From: Tunturiibacter empetritectus
GTDB lineage: Bacteria > Acidobacteriota > Terriglobia > Terriglobales > Acidobacteriaceae
DNA length: 64,000 nucleotides
Reading direction: 5' to 3'
Assembly: GCF_014201375.1 (NCBI RefSeq)
Contig: NZ_JACHDZ010000004.1
Span: 248,001 to 312,000, forward strand
Below, one piece after another: positions 1 to 9,918 of this stretch. Under the pieces are notes generated by a model that was not told the DNA's origin, ran no database searches, and worked only from the letters and a program-made list of their open reading frames with translations. Each line of letters starts with the position of its first letter. The first letter of the stretch is position 1. The position numbers were made by a program, and so were the translations under genes.

Positions 1-2529
1 AATGCAGCTGTTCAGGTCGATCGCCATGCCCCAGGCATTCTGAATCTTCAGCGTCGACGGGTCCTGCTTCTCGTAGTTCCAGTTATCCGGGAAGAACGAG
101 TTGTCGTGCGGCACCTTCTCACCCTGCGGCGAGTAACCCACTTTGTCGATCAGCGTCCCGCTCGCCCCGCCTTCATGAGCGAAGTTCGGATTCTTCTTGA
201 CCTCATCGACCGTCGCGTAGCGGATGATTGAACGCTCCTCCGCCTCATGTCCAGCCAGAGAGTACACACCGTCTTTATCCGAGAGCGGCTTCTCCAGATC
301 GTGCTGCGCAAAGCTGCCGCGATGCTCGATGTTGTGGACCTTCGTGATGCAAAGATCGTACGTTCCAGGAACCTTCTTTGCAGTCGCGCCTGAAACCGAC
401 AACAGCCCATCGGTGGTGCGAATCTGGTACGCATCAAACCCGACGCCCTCGCCAACACGCCCCGACTCAACGCCGCGGCCAAAGCCGAGATGAACCGTGA
501 TCACGCCATCGGGATGCCCTGGAATCATCATCGCCGGCGCAATCACCTCGCGGCCGTTCAACGAAATCTTCACCGGGTCCGACTCATCGAGCTTCAAATC
601 GGCGAGCGTGTTGATGCTCATGATGGCCGCGTTATCCCAGCTCAGGTTCGTCACCTGTTTGGGTAGCTCCTGCAGCCAGCCAACGTTTGCGAACCGCCCG
701 TCGTAGATCGAAGGATCAGGCCGGAACGAGATCTCAAGCCCACTCGGAGCAGCAGCCGCGGGGAATGACGCCACAGCGCTCTTACCCGCACCACCAGCCT
801 TCGCGGTAAACGCGGTTCCTTCCACCCAGCCATCGTGCAGCGCCTTACGCCACGAGGTAGCAAAGTCGCCCTTGATGTAAATCTTCGCATTCGCAACCAC
901 CACGTCGTAAGCCGACTGCTGCGGATCCGCCAGCAACGCCTGCAGCACATCGTGCGCCGACTTGCCGCCGTACATCGGATCGATCATCGGCTGAATAATC
1001 GAGATCGTTCCGTCATACGCGCGCGCATCCGACCAGCTCTCGAGGTAGTGCGCTTTATTGATATGCCAGTTCGAGATAGCGCCCGTCTCATCCACATGCG
1101 ACGCAAGCTGTGCCGTCACCGGAACATTCGCGAATGCGTCTCTGAAACCAAGATCCCACGGTGCCGAATAGATCGGATTGACGCCAAGCATCACCAGCCA
1201 CTGCACCTTGCCGCCCTTCATATCGGCCACCAGCGACTTCAGGTCAGCGACCTGTTCGCTCGGCATCGGGTTCACCGTCTCGGTGTAGATAACCGTCTTG
1301 CCCACAGCACCCAGCGAAGAGTTCAGCGCATAAGCCGCCGCATGAACCGCCGGCGAAGCCTGCTCGCCAGGAATCACAACGCACTTTCCGCCGCTGTTCT
1401 TCAGGTCGGCGCTCAAAGCCGCAAAAAACTTCTGCTGCTCCGCGGTAGCGCCCTGCGGAGCCGAGCCACTCGCCAGCGCCTGCGCAAACGTCGCAATCTC
1501 GCTAGGCTTGAGCGCCAGCCGATGCTCCGCCTTGAACCCTGTCACCGTCGGCATGGTCTCGACGACGTACAGCCGGTTCATTGTCTTACCCTCTTCATAC
1601 CGATGGCGTTCCGCATAGTCCGAAGCCAGCGGCAGGAACCCCGGATGCGCAATCCCACCCAGGAAATCCGCATCGAGCGACAGAATGACGTCTGCCTCTT
1701 CCAACTTGTACTGCGCATCGGTATAGCTGCCGAACGCCGCCTTCGAAGCCGCACGCGAGGAGTCCTGATTCACCGGCTCCCACTGCACCATCTTCGCCTG
1801 CGGATATGCCGCCTGCACCTGCTTCCACTGCGCCGCCAGCGTCGGAGACGTAATCGTCTCGCTCAGGAAATAGATCCCCTGCCCACCAGAGCTCTTCTTC
1901 GCAGCGGTAGCAAAGGCCTGCTGAAACTCGCCCCACGACGCAACTTCGCCGCGATGCAACACATGCTGCGATCGGTCGGGGTCATACAGATCAAGCAGCG
2001 TCGCCTGCGTAAACGCGTCCGACTTGCCCTTTGACATCGGATGCTCAGGATTGCCATCGACCTTGATTGGCCGGAACGAATCCGACTTCACCAGCACCGG
2101 AATCGCGCCGGTCGGGAACGGATACGCCGTCGCAAAGTACATCGGCTTGCCGAGGACCAGGTCCTCCGGCTGCTTGATGTACGGAAAGATCGGCTCATCC
2201 GGCTGCTTCGTACAACCCGCCAGTCCAGCCAGCGCCAATGAGGCGCCCATCACCTTCAGGAAGCCGCGCCGGCTCACCGCATCGACCCACTCGCCAGCCC
2301 CAGCCTGCCGCGGAAACTCTTCCCGCATCAACTCGTGGAACGCCGGCGTATCCGCCAACTCATCCAGATTCTTCCAGAAGCGTCGCCCCGTCTTGCCATC
2401 CAACTTGGCATGGACCTCTGCCAGCGTCATCTTCGCCGGGGCAATCTGCGTCACCACTACGGGTTGTCCTGCCGGTGCTTTCATCTCAGCCATCGTCTCG
2501 TCTGTTCCAGTCTTGTTCCCAATCTTCAT
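1..2529 (-). CDS. actB: Alternative complex III subunit ActB, molybdopterin-like/Fe-S protein (C-terminus outside window)
   Basis: The visible 843 codons match ActB, the large periplasm-facing subunit of alternative complex III, which oxidises quinol and passes electrons to c-type cytochrome or an oxidase. The N-terminus carries a TARGET/YxxK-like region, then a twin-arginine stretch SRRGFLKVMGASLALAGLAGC that ends in a possible lipobox cysteine (about residues 89-109). A long molybdopterin-oxidoreductase-like domain follows. The last visible residues (AIDLNSCI) lead into the expected ferredoxin-like cysteine clusters beyond base 1. The ATG overlaps the actA stop by one base (TGATG), so the two are translationally coupled. 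In the family this domain holds no molybdenum cofactor; that is family knowledge, not visible here. Confidence 0.9.
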   Translation of the reverse strand, partial: MKIGNKTGTDETMAEMKAPAGQPVVVTQIAPAKMTLAEVHAKLDGKTGRRFWKNLDELADTPAFHELMREEFPRQAGAGEWVDAVSRRGFLKVMGASLALAGLAGCTKQPDEPIFPYIKQPEDLVLGKPMYFATAYPFPTGAIPVLVKSDSFRPIKVDGNPEHPMSKGKSDAFTQATLLDLYDPDRSQHVLHRGEVASWGEFQQAFATAAKKSSGGQGIYFLSETITSPTLAAQWKQVQAAYPQAKMVQWEPVNQDSSRAASKAAFGSYTDAQYKLEEADVILSLDADFLGGIAHPGFLPLASDYAERHRYEEGKTMNRLYVVETMPTVTGFKAEHRLALKPSEIATFAQALASGSAPQGATAEQQKFFAALSADLKNSGGKCVVIPGEQASPAVHAAAYALNSSLGAVGKTVIYTETVNPMPSEQVADLKSLVADMKGGKVQWLVMLGVNPIYSAPWDLGFRDAFANVPVTAQLASHVDETGAISNWHINKAHYLESWSDARAYDGTISIIQPMIDPMYGGKSAHDVLQALLADPQQSAYDVVVANAKIYIKGDFATSWRKALHDGWVEGTAFTAKAGGAGKSAVASFPAAAAPSGLEISFRPDPSIYDGRFANVGWLQELPKQVTNLSWDNAAIMSINTLADLKLDESDPVKISLNGREVIAPAMMIPGHPDGVITVHLGFGRGVESGRVGEGVGFDAYQIRTTDGLLSVSGATAKKVPGTYDLCITKVHNIEHRGSFAQHDLEKPLSDKDGVYSLAGHEAEERSIIRYATVDEVKKNPNFAHEGGASGTLIDKVGYSPQGEKVPHDNSFFPDNWNYEKQDPSTLKIQNAWGMAIDLNSCI

Positions 2530-3386
2530 CATCGGTGGCACGTCTCACAGCTCGACAGCTGCTCCGGATTGCGGATGTGGTACTGAGCCGTCAGATACTT
2601 GCCCAGGTCCATCTGGCTCGTAAACTTCTGATAGCTCGCCGGCATCGTAATCCCCAGCGGAGGCACATCGCTCGACGTCGGCCCATTTGCCTCGGTGTTC
2701 ATCTGCAGCATCGCCACCTCCGGCCCTTTGCCCGAAGGATTCATCGTCGTGCAGCTAACATTCTGTGCCGTAGCCCCGCCGGTCACCGTGCTCGTACACC
2801 ACACCGGCCTCTCACTCGAAGGCCCAGCCCACGCCATGTTGTAGATCTCGCTGGTCGGCCGCAGATTCACCGCCGGATTACGATGGCAGTTCAAACACCA
2901 CTCCATCTGCAGCGTGTTCTGCTGATACATCAGCGGCATCTCATCCACGCGTCCATGACAGCTCGCGCAGCCGATGCCCTTGTTCACGTGAATCTCGTGA
3001 TTGAAGTAAACATAGTCCGGCAGGTCATGCACCCGGATCCACTGAATCGAAGCGCCCGTCGCCCAGCTCTGCCGCACCGGCTCCAGCAGCTCGGCGTTGG
3101 TCCAGATCTGCGCATGGCAGTTGATACAGGTCTTCGTCGGAGGAATCCCTGCATACGCAGCCTTCTCCACCTGCGTGTGACAGTACTGGCACTGCAGGCC
3201 AAGTCCCTCAACGTGGTGCTTGTGGCTGAACGGTATCGGCTGATCCGGCCGCTGGCCCTGCCGCGTCACCCACGGTGATCGCTGTAGCTGGTCCAGCGTA
3301 ACGCCGAGCGCGATGACGATTACGCCCGTCAAGACAAGGCTGAATCGAGCCAGCGCGTTCGAACTGCGGTCAAAAACTTGCGCCAT
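2529..3386 (-). CDS. actA: Alternative complex III subunit ActA, pentahaem cytochrome c
   Basis: A 285-residue protein with one N-terminal membrane segment (about residues 13-32) and five CXXCH haem-binding motifs at about 66-70 (CQYCH), 87-91 (CINCH), 140-144 (CASCH), 164-168 (CLNCH) and 280-284 (CETCH). This is the haem count and layout of ActA, which takes electrons within alternative complex III on the periplasmic side. It is the first gene of the act operon, followed directly by actB with a one-base overlap. Family, order and haem number all agree, so the call is firm. A promoter candidate lies about 160 bp upstream. Confidence 0.92.
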   Translation of the reverse strand: MAQVFDRSSNALARFSLVLTGVIVIALGVTLDQLQRSPWVTRQGQRPDQPIPFSHKHHVEGLGLQCQYCHTQVEKAAYAGIPPTKTCINCHAQIWTNAELLEPVRQSWATGASIQWIRVHDLPDYVYFNHEIHVNKGIGCASCHGRVDEMPLMYQQNTLQMEWCLNCHRNPAVNLRPTSEIYNMAWAGPSSERPVWCTSTVTGGATAQNVSCTTMNPSGKGPEVAMLQMNTEANGPTSSDVPPLGITMPASYQKFTSQMDLGKYLTAQYHIRNPEQLSSCETCHR

Positions 3387-3545
3387 GAGTGCGTTCCTGC
3401 TTCCTCTGCATTACCTGAGCTAAGGGTTGAGAAGTTGCTGTCAAGATTTAAATACTGCGCCGTCTACTTTGCCGCGCAAATCAGACGCGGCGGCCGGAGC
3501 GTCTGCAATTGACCGCCCCGAAAAATTTCTGTCTTCGAAACTCAG

Positions 3546-3573
3546 AGTATAGCAGTGGAAAACCCCACCTCAA
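3546..3573 (-). promoter_or_regulatory. Candidate sigma70-type promoter of the act operon
   Basis: On the minus strand TTGAGG, a 16-bp spacer and TATACT read towards actA, leaving a leader of about 155 nt. The match is 4/6 and 5/6 to the consensus. The rest of the 413-bp gap between actA and the divergent glycosylase gene (3387-3799) shows no gene, repeat or clear terminator. Confidence 0.4.
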
Positions 3574-3799
3574 CTCATCCACAACAACTCGCAACTGTTT
3601 TTACTGCTGCAACATCCGATTATCGAACCCGCTTTAAATCCCACGCACAACATCTCGTGCATGCCTGTTCATCGGCTGAAACTGACCACTACATCTACCC
3701 TGCCCGAAACGTATCGGACTTGTAAATGCAAACCAACTTAGTCCGAATTCTGCTAATCGCGCAAGACTTCCGCGCCTCTCCTGCTATACCGTCAGTCTC

Positions 3800-4522
3800 A
3801 TGCCGCGTCCACACCACATTCCGCGCTCTCCCCGCTACGATGCCGCCCAGGCCTTAATGGATCTATCCGCCGCCGATCCCAACCTAGGCAAGCTCATCGA
3901 ACGCGCCGGCCCCTTCACCCTCCGCGTCTCCAGCACCCAATCGCCCTTCGAAGCCTTAGTCGAGAGCATCATCTATCAGCAACTCCACGGCAAAGCAGCC
4001 GCCACCATCCACCGCCGCCTGCTCGAAAGCTTCTACCCCGTCACCGCCAACGAGCACTTCGCCGCTCAGCACCTCCTCGACTGCCCCAACGAGCAGCTCC
4101 GCGCCGCCGGCCTCTCTCACAATAAGTCCCTCGCCCTCCGCGACCTCGCCGCCAAAACCATCGACGGCACCGTCCCCACCCTCATCCGCATCCGTCGCAT
4201 GCCCGATGAAGCCATCATCGAGCACCTCACCCAGGTCCGCGGCATCGGTCGCTGGACAGTCGAGATGCTCCTCATCTTCCGTCTCGGCCGACCCAACGTC
4301 CTGCCCGTCGACGATTATGGCGTCCGCAAAGGCTTTGCCCTCACCTTCGGAAAACTCAAACCTACTGACAAGGTCACCCCCGCCGATCTTCCCAAGCCCG
4401 ACGTCATGCATCGCCGCGCAAAGAAATGGCAGCCCTGGTGCTCAGTCGCCAGCTGGTATCTCTGGCGAGCCTGCGACCTCGCAGCCGGAAAACTCACTCT
4501 TCCTCCCAACTCCAACACCTGA
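3800..4522 (+). CDS. DNA-3-methyladenine glycosylase II family (AlkA-like, HhH-GPD)
   Basis: A 240-residue base-excision repair glycosylase of the helix-hairpin-helix GPD superfamily, expected to remove alkylated purines from DNA. The segment SPFEALVESIIYQQLHGKAA is the typical start of the HhH-GPD domain. VRGIGRWTVEMLLIFRLGR is the helix-hairpin-helix, and the following LPVDDYGVRKG holds the likely catalytic aspartate. It lacks the N-terminal beta domain of E. coli AlkA (282 aa), as do many bacterial short forms. The start codon has no strong Shine-Dalgarno sequence. It stands alone, between the divergent act operon and an R1 repeat. Confidence 0.85.
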   Translation: MPRPHHIPRSPRYDAAQALMDLSAADPNLGKLIERAGPFTLRVSSTQSPFEALVESIIYQQLHGKAAATIHRRLLESFYPVTANEHFAAQHLLDCPNEQLRAAGLSHNKSLALRDLAAKTIDGTVPTLIRIRRMPDEAIIEHLTQVRGIGRWTVEMLLIFRLGRPNVLPVDDYGVRKGFALTFGKLKPTDKVTPADLPKPDVMHRRAKKWQPWCSVASWYLWRACDLAAGKLTLPPNSNT

Positions 4523-4573
4523 ACCGCATCCAACACCTTGTCCCGGTAAAATGAGCACGATGAGTTGAATGTG

Positions 4574-4670
4574 CCGACCAACGGGAGGCCCAATACAGCT
4601 AGAACCGCCCAGAAAAGGTACACAAGTCACGAAGTGACCGCTCTCCGCGCAGGAGGCCCGTCCGGCAGAC
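4574..4670 (+). repeat. Dispersed repeat R1, half copy
   Basis: One of about twelve copies of a family called R1 here. Shared blocks are gaccaacggga, a gtatac/gtacac box, the small palindrome gtcacgaagtgac, a hairpin with loop gcgca and the end cccgtccggcaggac. In this copy the hairpin stem is CTCC/GGAG. It lies between the glycosylase and GH57 genes. Confidence 0.85.
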
Positions 4671-4692
4671 AAAGCAGTACAAAAAAGGATCA

Positions 4693-7281
4693 ATGGCAAA
4701 GTCGAAGACATCCGCAAAGAGCAAACCCTCCGCCGCCGAAGCCCCACGCTTTGTCTGCATTCACGGCCACTTCTACCAGCCGCCCCGCGAGAACCCCTGG
4801 CTCGAAACGGTCGAAGTCCAGGACTCCGCCGCCCCCTATCACGACTGGAACGACCGCATCACCGCCGAGTGCTACGCCCCCAACGGAGCCTCCCGCATCA
4901 CCAACAAGAAAAACGAAATCATCCGCATCATGAACAACTACGCCCGGATGAGCTTTAACTTCGGCCCCACCCTCCTCAGCTGGCTCGCAGACAAAGCCCC
5001 CCGCGCCTACCGCATGATCGTCGATGCCGACAAAGTCAGCGCCCAGCGCTACAGCGGCCACGGATCCGCCGTCGCCCAGGTCTACAACCACATCATCATG
5101 CCCCTCGCCAACCGCCGCGACGCCCTCACCCAGATCCGCTGGGGCATCGCCGACTTCCAATCCCGCTTCGGCCGCAAACCCGAAGGCATGTGGCTCGCCG
5201 AGACCGCAGTCAACCGCAGCGTACTCGACCTCATGGCGCAGGAGGGCATCAAGTTCACCATCCTCGCTCCCGTCCAGTGCGCCCGCGTTCGCCGCCTCGA
5301 TCCCCCCGCGGGCACCACCTCCAAACCAAACCTCGACCCCGTCGCCGCAGCCACCGCCCCAGCCGAAGAACCCTGGAACCAGACCCCCAGCGCCAACGTC
5401 GATCCCACCCATCCCTACCTCGTCAAACTCGATGAAGGCCGCAGCATCGCCGTCTTCTTCTACGATGGCCCCGGCTCCCGCGCCATCGCCTTCGAAGGAC
5501 TCCTCAACAGCGGCGAAAACTTCGGCAGCCGGCTCCTCGGAGGCTTCCACCCAGCCTCTCCCGGCGATCCCGAGATCGCCCAGCTCTCCCACGTCGCCAC
5601 CGACGGCGAGAGCTACGGCCACCACCACAAACACGGTGAGATGGCCCTCTCCTACGCCATGCACTGGATCGAAGAAGGCAAGCAGGCCAAGCTCACCAAC
5701 TACGGCGAGTTCCTCGAAAAGTTCCCACCCAAGTGGGAGGCACAGGTCGCCGAAGACACCTCCTGGTCCTGCGCCCACGGCGTCGAACGATGGCGTTCCA
5801 ACTGCGGCTGCAACGGCGGCAAGGCCGGCTGGAATCAAGAGTGGCGCGCTCCCCTGCGGGAATCCCTCGACTACCTCCGCGACGCCACCGCGCCCTTAGC
5901 CGAACAGCTCTCCCAATCCCTCTTCAAAGATCTCTGGGTCGCCCGCGACGCCTACATTCAGGTCGTCCTCGATCGCTCCCCCGCCTCCATCATCCGTTTC
6001 TTCGCCGACCACACCATCCGCCACCTCACCGAAGACGAGCGTGTCATCGCACTCGAACTCATGGAGCTCGAACGCCACACCCAACTCATGTACACCAGCT
6101 GCGGCTGGTTCTTCGACGAGATCTCCGGCATCGAAACCATCCAGATCATCGCCTACGCCGGCCGCGTCCTCCAGCTCGCCGCCAAACTCTTCGGCCCTCC
6201 AGGCGCAGCCCTCGAAGCCGAGTTCCTCACCCGCCTAGCCCGCGCCAAAAGCAACGTACCCGAGATGGGCGACGGCGCCGAAGTCTATCGCCGCTACGTT
6301 ACCAACATGAAGATCGGCCTCGAACAGGTCGGCGCCCACTACGCCATTAGCTCCATCTTCCGCGCCTATCCCGAGCACGGCGAGCTCTTCTGCTTCGACG
6401 TCCACCGCGAAAGCCAGGAGGTCTTCAACTCCGGCCGTGGCCGCGTCGCCCTCGGTCGCGCCCTCCTCTACTCCCGCATCACCGAAGAGAGCGAAGAACT
6501 CTGCTTCGCCGTCCTCCATCTCGGCGACCAGAACCTCTCCGCCGCCGTCAAAGCCTACAACTCCACCAACCCAGCCGAGGTCGAAGCCTTCGCCACCTTC
6601 TCCACCGACATCAGCACCGCCATCCGCCGCGCCAACCTACCCGAGGTCATCCGCCTCATCGACCGCTTCTTCGGCGAGACCGCCTACTCCCTTACCTCTC
6701 TCTTCGCCGACGAGCAGCACCGCATCCTCAGCACCATCCTCAACCAGACCGTCTCCGAGATGGAGCACTCCCTCCGCAAGATCTACGAGGACCACGCCTC
6801 CCTCATGCACTTCCTCACCGAGTCCGGCATGACCGCCCCGCCCGCCCTCGCCACCGCCGCACGCTTCGCTATCAACGCCAGCCTCCGTCAGGCTATCGAA
6901 TCCGAAACCTTCGACACCGCCGAAATAGAAGCACTAATCGCCCGTGCTGAGGCCGACCAGATCCCCCTCGATACGTCGCTCCTCAGCTACACCACCGGCC
7001 AGCGCATGAAGCGCGCCATGATCCGCCTCGAAGCCGCAGCCGCCGGCGATCCCCAGGCCGCTGATGCTCTCGCCGCAGCCATCGAAGTTGCAGAGGCCAC
7101 CCACAGGATGCCCTTCGAAGTAAACATCTGGCAGGCCCAGAACATCTGGAACGACCTGCTCCGCCGCAGCGACACCAACTACTGGACCGACGAGTGGAAG
7201 GAAGGCTTCAAAAAACTAGGCGAGACCATGAACATCAAGGTCGACCAGCTAGTCATAGAAGAAGGCGTCAGCGCGTTCTAG
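4693..7281 (+). CDS. DUF3536 / glycoside hydrolase family 57-like protein
   Basis: An 862-residue cytoplasmic protein with no signal peptide. The N-terminal segment FVCIHGHFYQPPRENPWLE is the hallmark of GH57-type (beta/alpha)7 proteins annotated with DUF3536, and GMWLAETAVN (about 180) and the histidine-rich HVATDGESYGHHHKHGE (about 305) fit the active-site region. A cysteine cluster follows (WSCAHGVERWRSNCGCNGG). Family members act on alpha-glucans such as glycogen, but the substrate of this branch is not established. An AGGA Shine-Dalgarno precedes the ATG. Coding DNA is very C-rich, in line with the strand skew of this part of the window. Confidence 0.85.
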   Translation: MAKSKTSAKSKPSAAEAPRFVCIHGHFYQPPRENPWLETVEVQDSAAPYHDWNDRITAECYAPNGASRITNKKNEIIRIMNNYARMSFNFGPTLLSWLADKAPRAYRMIVDADKVSAQRYSGHGSAVAQVYNHIIMPLANRRDALTQIRWGIADFQSRFGRKPEGMWLAETAVNRSVLDLMAQEGIKFTILAPVQCARVRRLDPPAGTTSKPNLDPVAAATAPAEEPWNQTPSANVDPTHPYLVKLDEGRSIAVFFYDGPGSRAIAFEGLLNSGENFGSRLLGGFHPASPGDPEIAQLSHVATDGESYGHHHKHGEMALSYAMHWIEEGKQAKLTNYGEFLEKFPPKWEAQVAEDTSWSCAHGVERWRSNCGCNGGKAGWNQEWRAPLRESLDYLRDATAPLAEQLSQSLFKDLWVARDAYIQVVLDRSPASIIRFFADHTIRHLTEDERVIALELMELERHTQLMYTSCGWFFDEISGIETIQIIAYAGRVLQLAAKLFGPPGAALEAEFLTRLARAKSNVPEMGDGAEVYRRYVTNMKIGLEQVGAHYAISSIFRAYPEHGELFCFDVHRESQEVFNSGRGRVALGRALLYSRITEESEELCFAVLHLGDQNLSAAVKAYNSTNPAEVEAFATFSTDISTAIRRANLPEVIRLIDRFFGETAYSLTSLFADEQHRILSTILNQTVSEMEHSLRKIYEDHASLMHFLTESGMTAPPALATAARFAINASLRQAIESETFDTAEIEALIARAEADQIPLDTSLLSYTTGQRMKRAMIRLEAAAAGDPQAADALAAAIEVAEATHRMPFEVNIWQAQNIWNDLLRRSDTNYWTDEWKEGFKKLGETMNIKVDQLVIEEGVSAF

Positions 7282-7438
7282 AAGACCGCACAGGCGTCAA
7301 TACCTTGAAAGCTCATGCTCTCCTGACGGAAAACTCAGGCTGTGATTGTCGAAAACGGGGTTTTGAGTTGGCTACAAGAGGTTAAGATCAGCCGCAGTAA
7401 GTAGCGGTTCAATAGGACGTCCCCTTGCAATTCGGACC

Positions 7439-8632
7439 TTATCGACCGTAAGCATCTGTGACCGGCGTCGTTACATAACGCTGCAGCACAATTACCAGAC
7501 CCAATTCCAGCATGATGATAAGGATAGTGAGGAAGTCGGCAAAGAACATGAAGGTTATACATCCCAGGAGCACCCCTGAAGCTAAGAAGTTCCTGGTAAT
7601 TCTGTTGCCTGCGTTGAGGAACGCGGAGATTAGACCCCATACATAGTTGATTCCAATGACACCGAAGTACCAGAAGTCAAGGAAGTACTTCGCCATGTAC
7701 GTGTGCACTCCGTCGATGATCTTCTCACTTCCAAGGTCGCCTATCGCCTCAAGAGACTTCGGAGACCAGAAACCTGGCAACGCGGAGTAGATGAAATTCC
7801 AAGAAGAATGCTCGTACGGATACACACGCACGATCCAGCACATGTTGGAAATCGGTGTAGATATGTAGGAGATCAGCCACAGGTAAGCAGCTGGCCAATC
7901 ATAATAGGCCGGTTTGATCTGCAAATATCCCAGCAGTGCATCTACACCAAGGCTGCTGCGGCCATTGCCAATGGCATTGGAAGCCAGAAGCGCAACCGCG
8001 AACGTCGCTCCCGCAATGACATAGATCTTCGTCTTACTCAATGGGGTGCGAAGTGAAAAAACTGCGAGAGCCTGGAAGAACATGATGAGCAGGTAACCCC
8101 GCGAGGCGTAGATCAGAAAACATGCCGGACTGAAGAGATACAAAGCCCAGCGCCTCCAGAAAGAGCTCTCCAGCGGAGCCGACACAAAGAGCACCATGAT
8201 CGCGGTAAAGAGCGGCTGACGCAGTGAACCATATTCTTGATAGGTCAGTGTGTCCACCCCCGCAAATCCGAAGATGGGTGGCAATCCATACAGCTTTAGG
8301 TTCATCAGCATGATGGATAGCACCAGAATCACACTCGCGAAGTGTATTCGTCGCAACCGCGTGACATTGATGCTATAGGCATCATCACTCCAGGGCCTGT
8401 AACGCATTGCCTTGTACACCAGGGAGAGTGTCCAGAACCCTGCTACGTAAGAGATCGCGGCAAGAGCAAATAGAAAAAGGCCCACCGAGAAATCCGGGAA
8501 AGAAGAATAAGAGATCCTGAGCAGTAGCGTCGATAGCATCAGAGCCCATTCAACAAAGAACAAGTGAACGGGGCTGCAATAAAAAGGAGTGTCCTTCGGA
8601 TTGCGAAAATGCCATAGCTTCGTCGGCTGCAC
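7439..8632 (-). CDS. O-antigen/oligosaccharide repeat-unit polymerase-like membrane protein
   Basis: A 397-residue polytopic membrane protein with about ten hydrophobic segments. SPACFLIYASRGYLLIMFFQALAVF resembles the central Arg-containing loop of Wzy/EpsG-type polymerases that join lipid-linked repeat units in the periplasm. The GTG start is preceded by AGAGGAA. It follows the Wzz-like gene by 29 bp in the same direction, which supports a role in polymer assembly and export. Sequence identity among polymerases is always low, so the function rests on topology and neighbour. No flippase or glycosyltransferase gene sits beside it, so this is a small, possibly incomplete locus. Confidence 0.65.
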   Translation of the reverse strand: MQPTKLWHFRNPKDTPFYCSPVHLFFVEWALMLSTLLLRISYSSFPDFSVGLFLFALAAISYVAGFWTLSLVYKAMRYRPWSDDAYSINVTRLRRIHFASVILVLSIMLMNLKLYGLPPIFGFAGVDTLTYQEYGSLRQPLFTAIMVLFVSAPLESSFWRRWALYLFSPACFLIYASRGYLLIMFFQALAVFSLRTPLSKTKIYVIAGATFAVALLASNAIGNGRSSLGVDALLGYLQIKPAYYDWPAAYLWLISYISTPISNMCWIVRVYPYEHSSWNFIYSALPGFWSPKSLEAIGDLGSEKIIDGVHTYMAKYFLDFWYFGVIGINYVWGLISAFLNAGNRITRNFLASGVLLGCITFMFFADFLTILIIMLELGLVIVLQRYVTTPVTDAYGR

Positions 8633-8661
8633 GTATTTCCTCTTTGGACAAGCTATCGAGC

Positions 8662-9918
8662 TTAGGTTCTATGCCAGGTAAGTTGAGTTCGCAGGCGGTT
8701 CAGCTTCGATGCGACTGCGGGTGTCTGCCGCGCCTGCTCCATGGTGTAAGTCAAAAAGACCCAACCATAAGCAAGAAGGAAGCCGCAGACAGCAAAACCA
8801 ATCATGATCAGCAGGCGAGGAGGACCAGACTTATGGTCTGGCGGGATGGCCCTATCGATTACCTGAATGATCGGTGCAGCTTTAGCCTCGTCGACCCGGG
8901 CCGCTTCGTACTGGCGTGAGAGCACCTCAAACAGAATCTCGTGATACTTCACATCCCGTAGTCTTCGAACGTAGTCGAGACTACCTGCAGGAAATTGAGT
9001 TGCGCCGATTTGAGTGTCGCCGGGAGCCATGCGCCGCTGATTATCTTCCAGCGTTGAAAGCTGGCGCTGCTGTGTCGCAATCTCCTCCTTGAGACGAACT
9101 ACGTCCGGATTATCCTCGGTTCCATACGCACGTATTGCCTGCAGCTGAATCTCTTTGCTGGCGATTTGCGCTTCAGTTTGAGCAATCGTCTGCACTGCCA
9201 GTTGCGCCTGGCCGGTTACAGTAATAATCCCCGTTTTTTGCTGGGTATTCTTCAGCTCCACCTCTGCGGACTCTAGTGCGCTCTTCTCGTTGCTTAGCTG
9301 CTGCTCGAAGAAAAGACGCCGCTGGGAAGCTTCGGAGATGGCTAATGTCGAATTCATCTGGTACAAAGCGTCAACGTAAAAGTTTGCCAGATCGCTCGTC
9401 TTTTGGGGATTATCGTCTTTGGCTGTGATCTCGATCAGACCATTCTTGGCGGCCTCAAACTGGATGTGACCCTCCAGGCGTTTGCGCGTCTCATACATGC
9501 TTTTTGTGTGCCACCGGTCCTGCAAATGGAAAGTGCTGATCGCCTGGTTGGCGATGGTTTCGCTCTGAAGTATGCCTACATACAGATCTGCCGGATTCTT
9601 GAGGAGGCTGCTCGCGCCTCCCCCAAGCGAAGACAAGGAGCCAAGTTGCCCCAGTAGCGACGACAGCGAGGATTGAGGGGCCTGGGGCGGCATAATTAAC
9701 GCCCTCGCCGAATAGGTTGGCTTGATGAAAAAAGCGAGGAAGACACCGAGCAGAGTAAAAACTATCGTGATCGCAACGAGCTTCGTCTTGCTTTCGGCGG
9801 CAATCAGCAGCATATCCAGGAGCCGAATGCCCGGAGTTGTTGCTTCCGCCCTTGTTGGTGGGTGTTGCGGAGCACCAACGAAATCTTCAGAATTTCCAGA
9901 CAAACTAGTACCAAGCAT
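8662..9918 (-). CDS. Wzz/GumC-type polysaccharide chain-length determinant
   Basis: A 418-residue polysaccharide co-polymerase. It has a membrane segment at about 39-62 (LVAITIVFTLLGVFLAFFI) followed by PTYSARALIMPP, the typical Wzz N-terminal boundary. A long periplasmic coiled-coil region (about 195-290) follows, then a proline-rich motif AIPPDHKSGPPRLLIMIGF that leads into the second membrane segment. There is no C-terminal tyrosine kinase domain. Such proteins set the length of O-antigen or exopolysaccharide made by the polymerase encoded just downstream. The upstream Shine-Dalgarno is weak. Confidence 0.85.
   Translation of the reverse strand: MLGTSLSGNSEDFVGAPQHPPTRAEATTPGIRLLDMLLIAAESKTKLVAITIVFTLLGVFLAFFIKPTYSARALIMPPQAPQSSLSSLLGQLGSLSSLGGGASSLLKNPADLYVGILQSETIANQAISTFHLQDRWHTKSMYETRKRLEGHIQFEAAKNGLIEITAKDDNPQKTSDLANFYVDALYQMNSTLAISEASQRRLFFEQQLSNEKSALESAEVELKNTQQKTGIITVTGQAQLAVQTIAQTEAQIASKEIQLQAIRAYGTEDNPDVVRLKEEIATQQRQLSTLEDNQRRMAPGDTQIGATQFPAGSLDYVRRLRDVKYHEILFEVLSRQYEAARVDEAKAAPIIQVIDRAIPPDHKSGPPRLLIMIGFAVCGFLLAYGWVFLTYTMEQARQTPAVASKLNRLRTQLTWHRT

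Noticed and set aside
835..2034. A 399-codon open frame on the + strand opposite actB
   Set aside because: Arg/His/Leu-rich translation with no domain; it is the complement of the well-supported actB gene and reflects GC-rich codon use.
4690..5838. A 382-codon open frame antisense to the GH57/DUF3536 gene
   Set aside because: Gly/Val/Ala/Asp-rich shadow translation, typical of the strand opposite C-rich codons.
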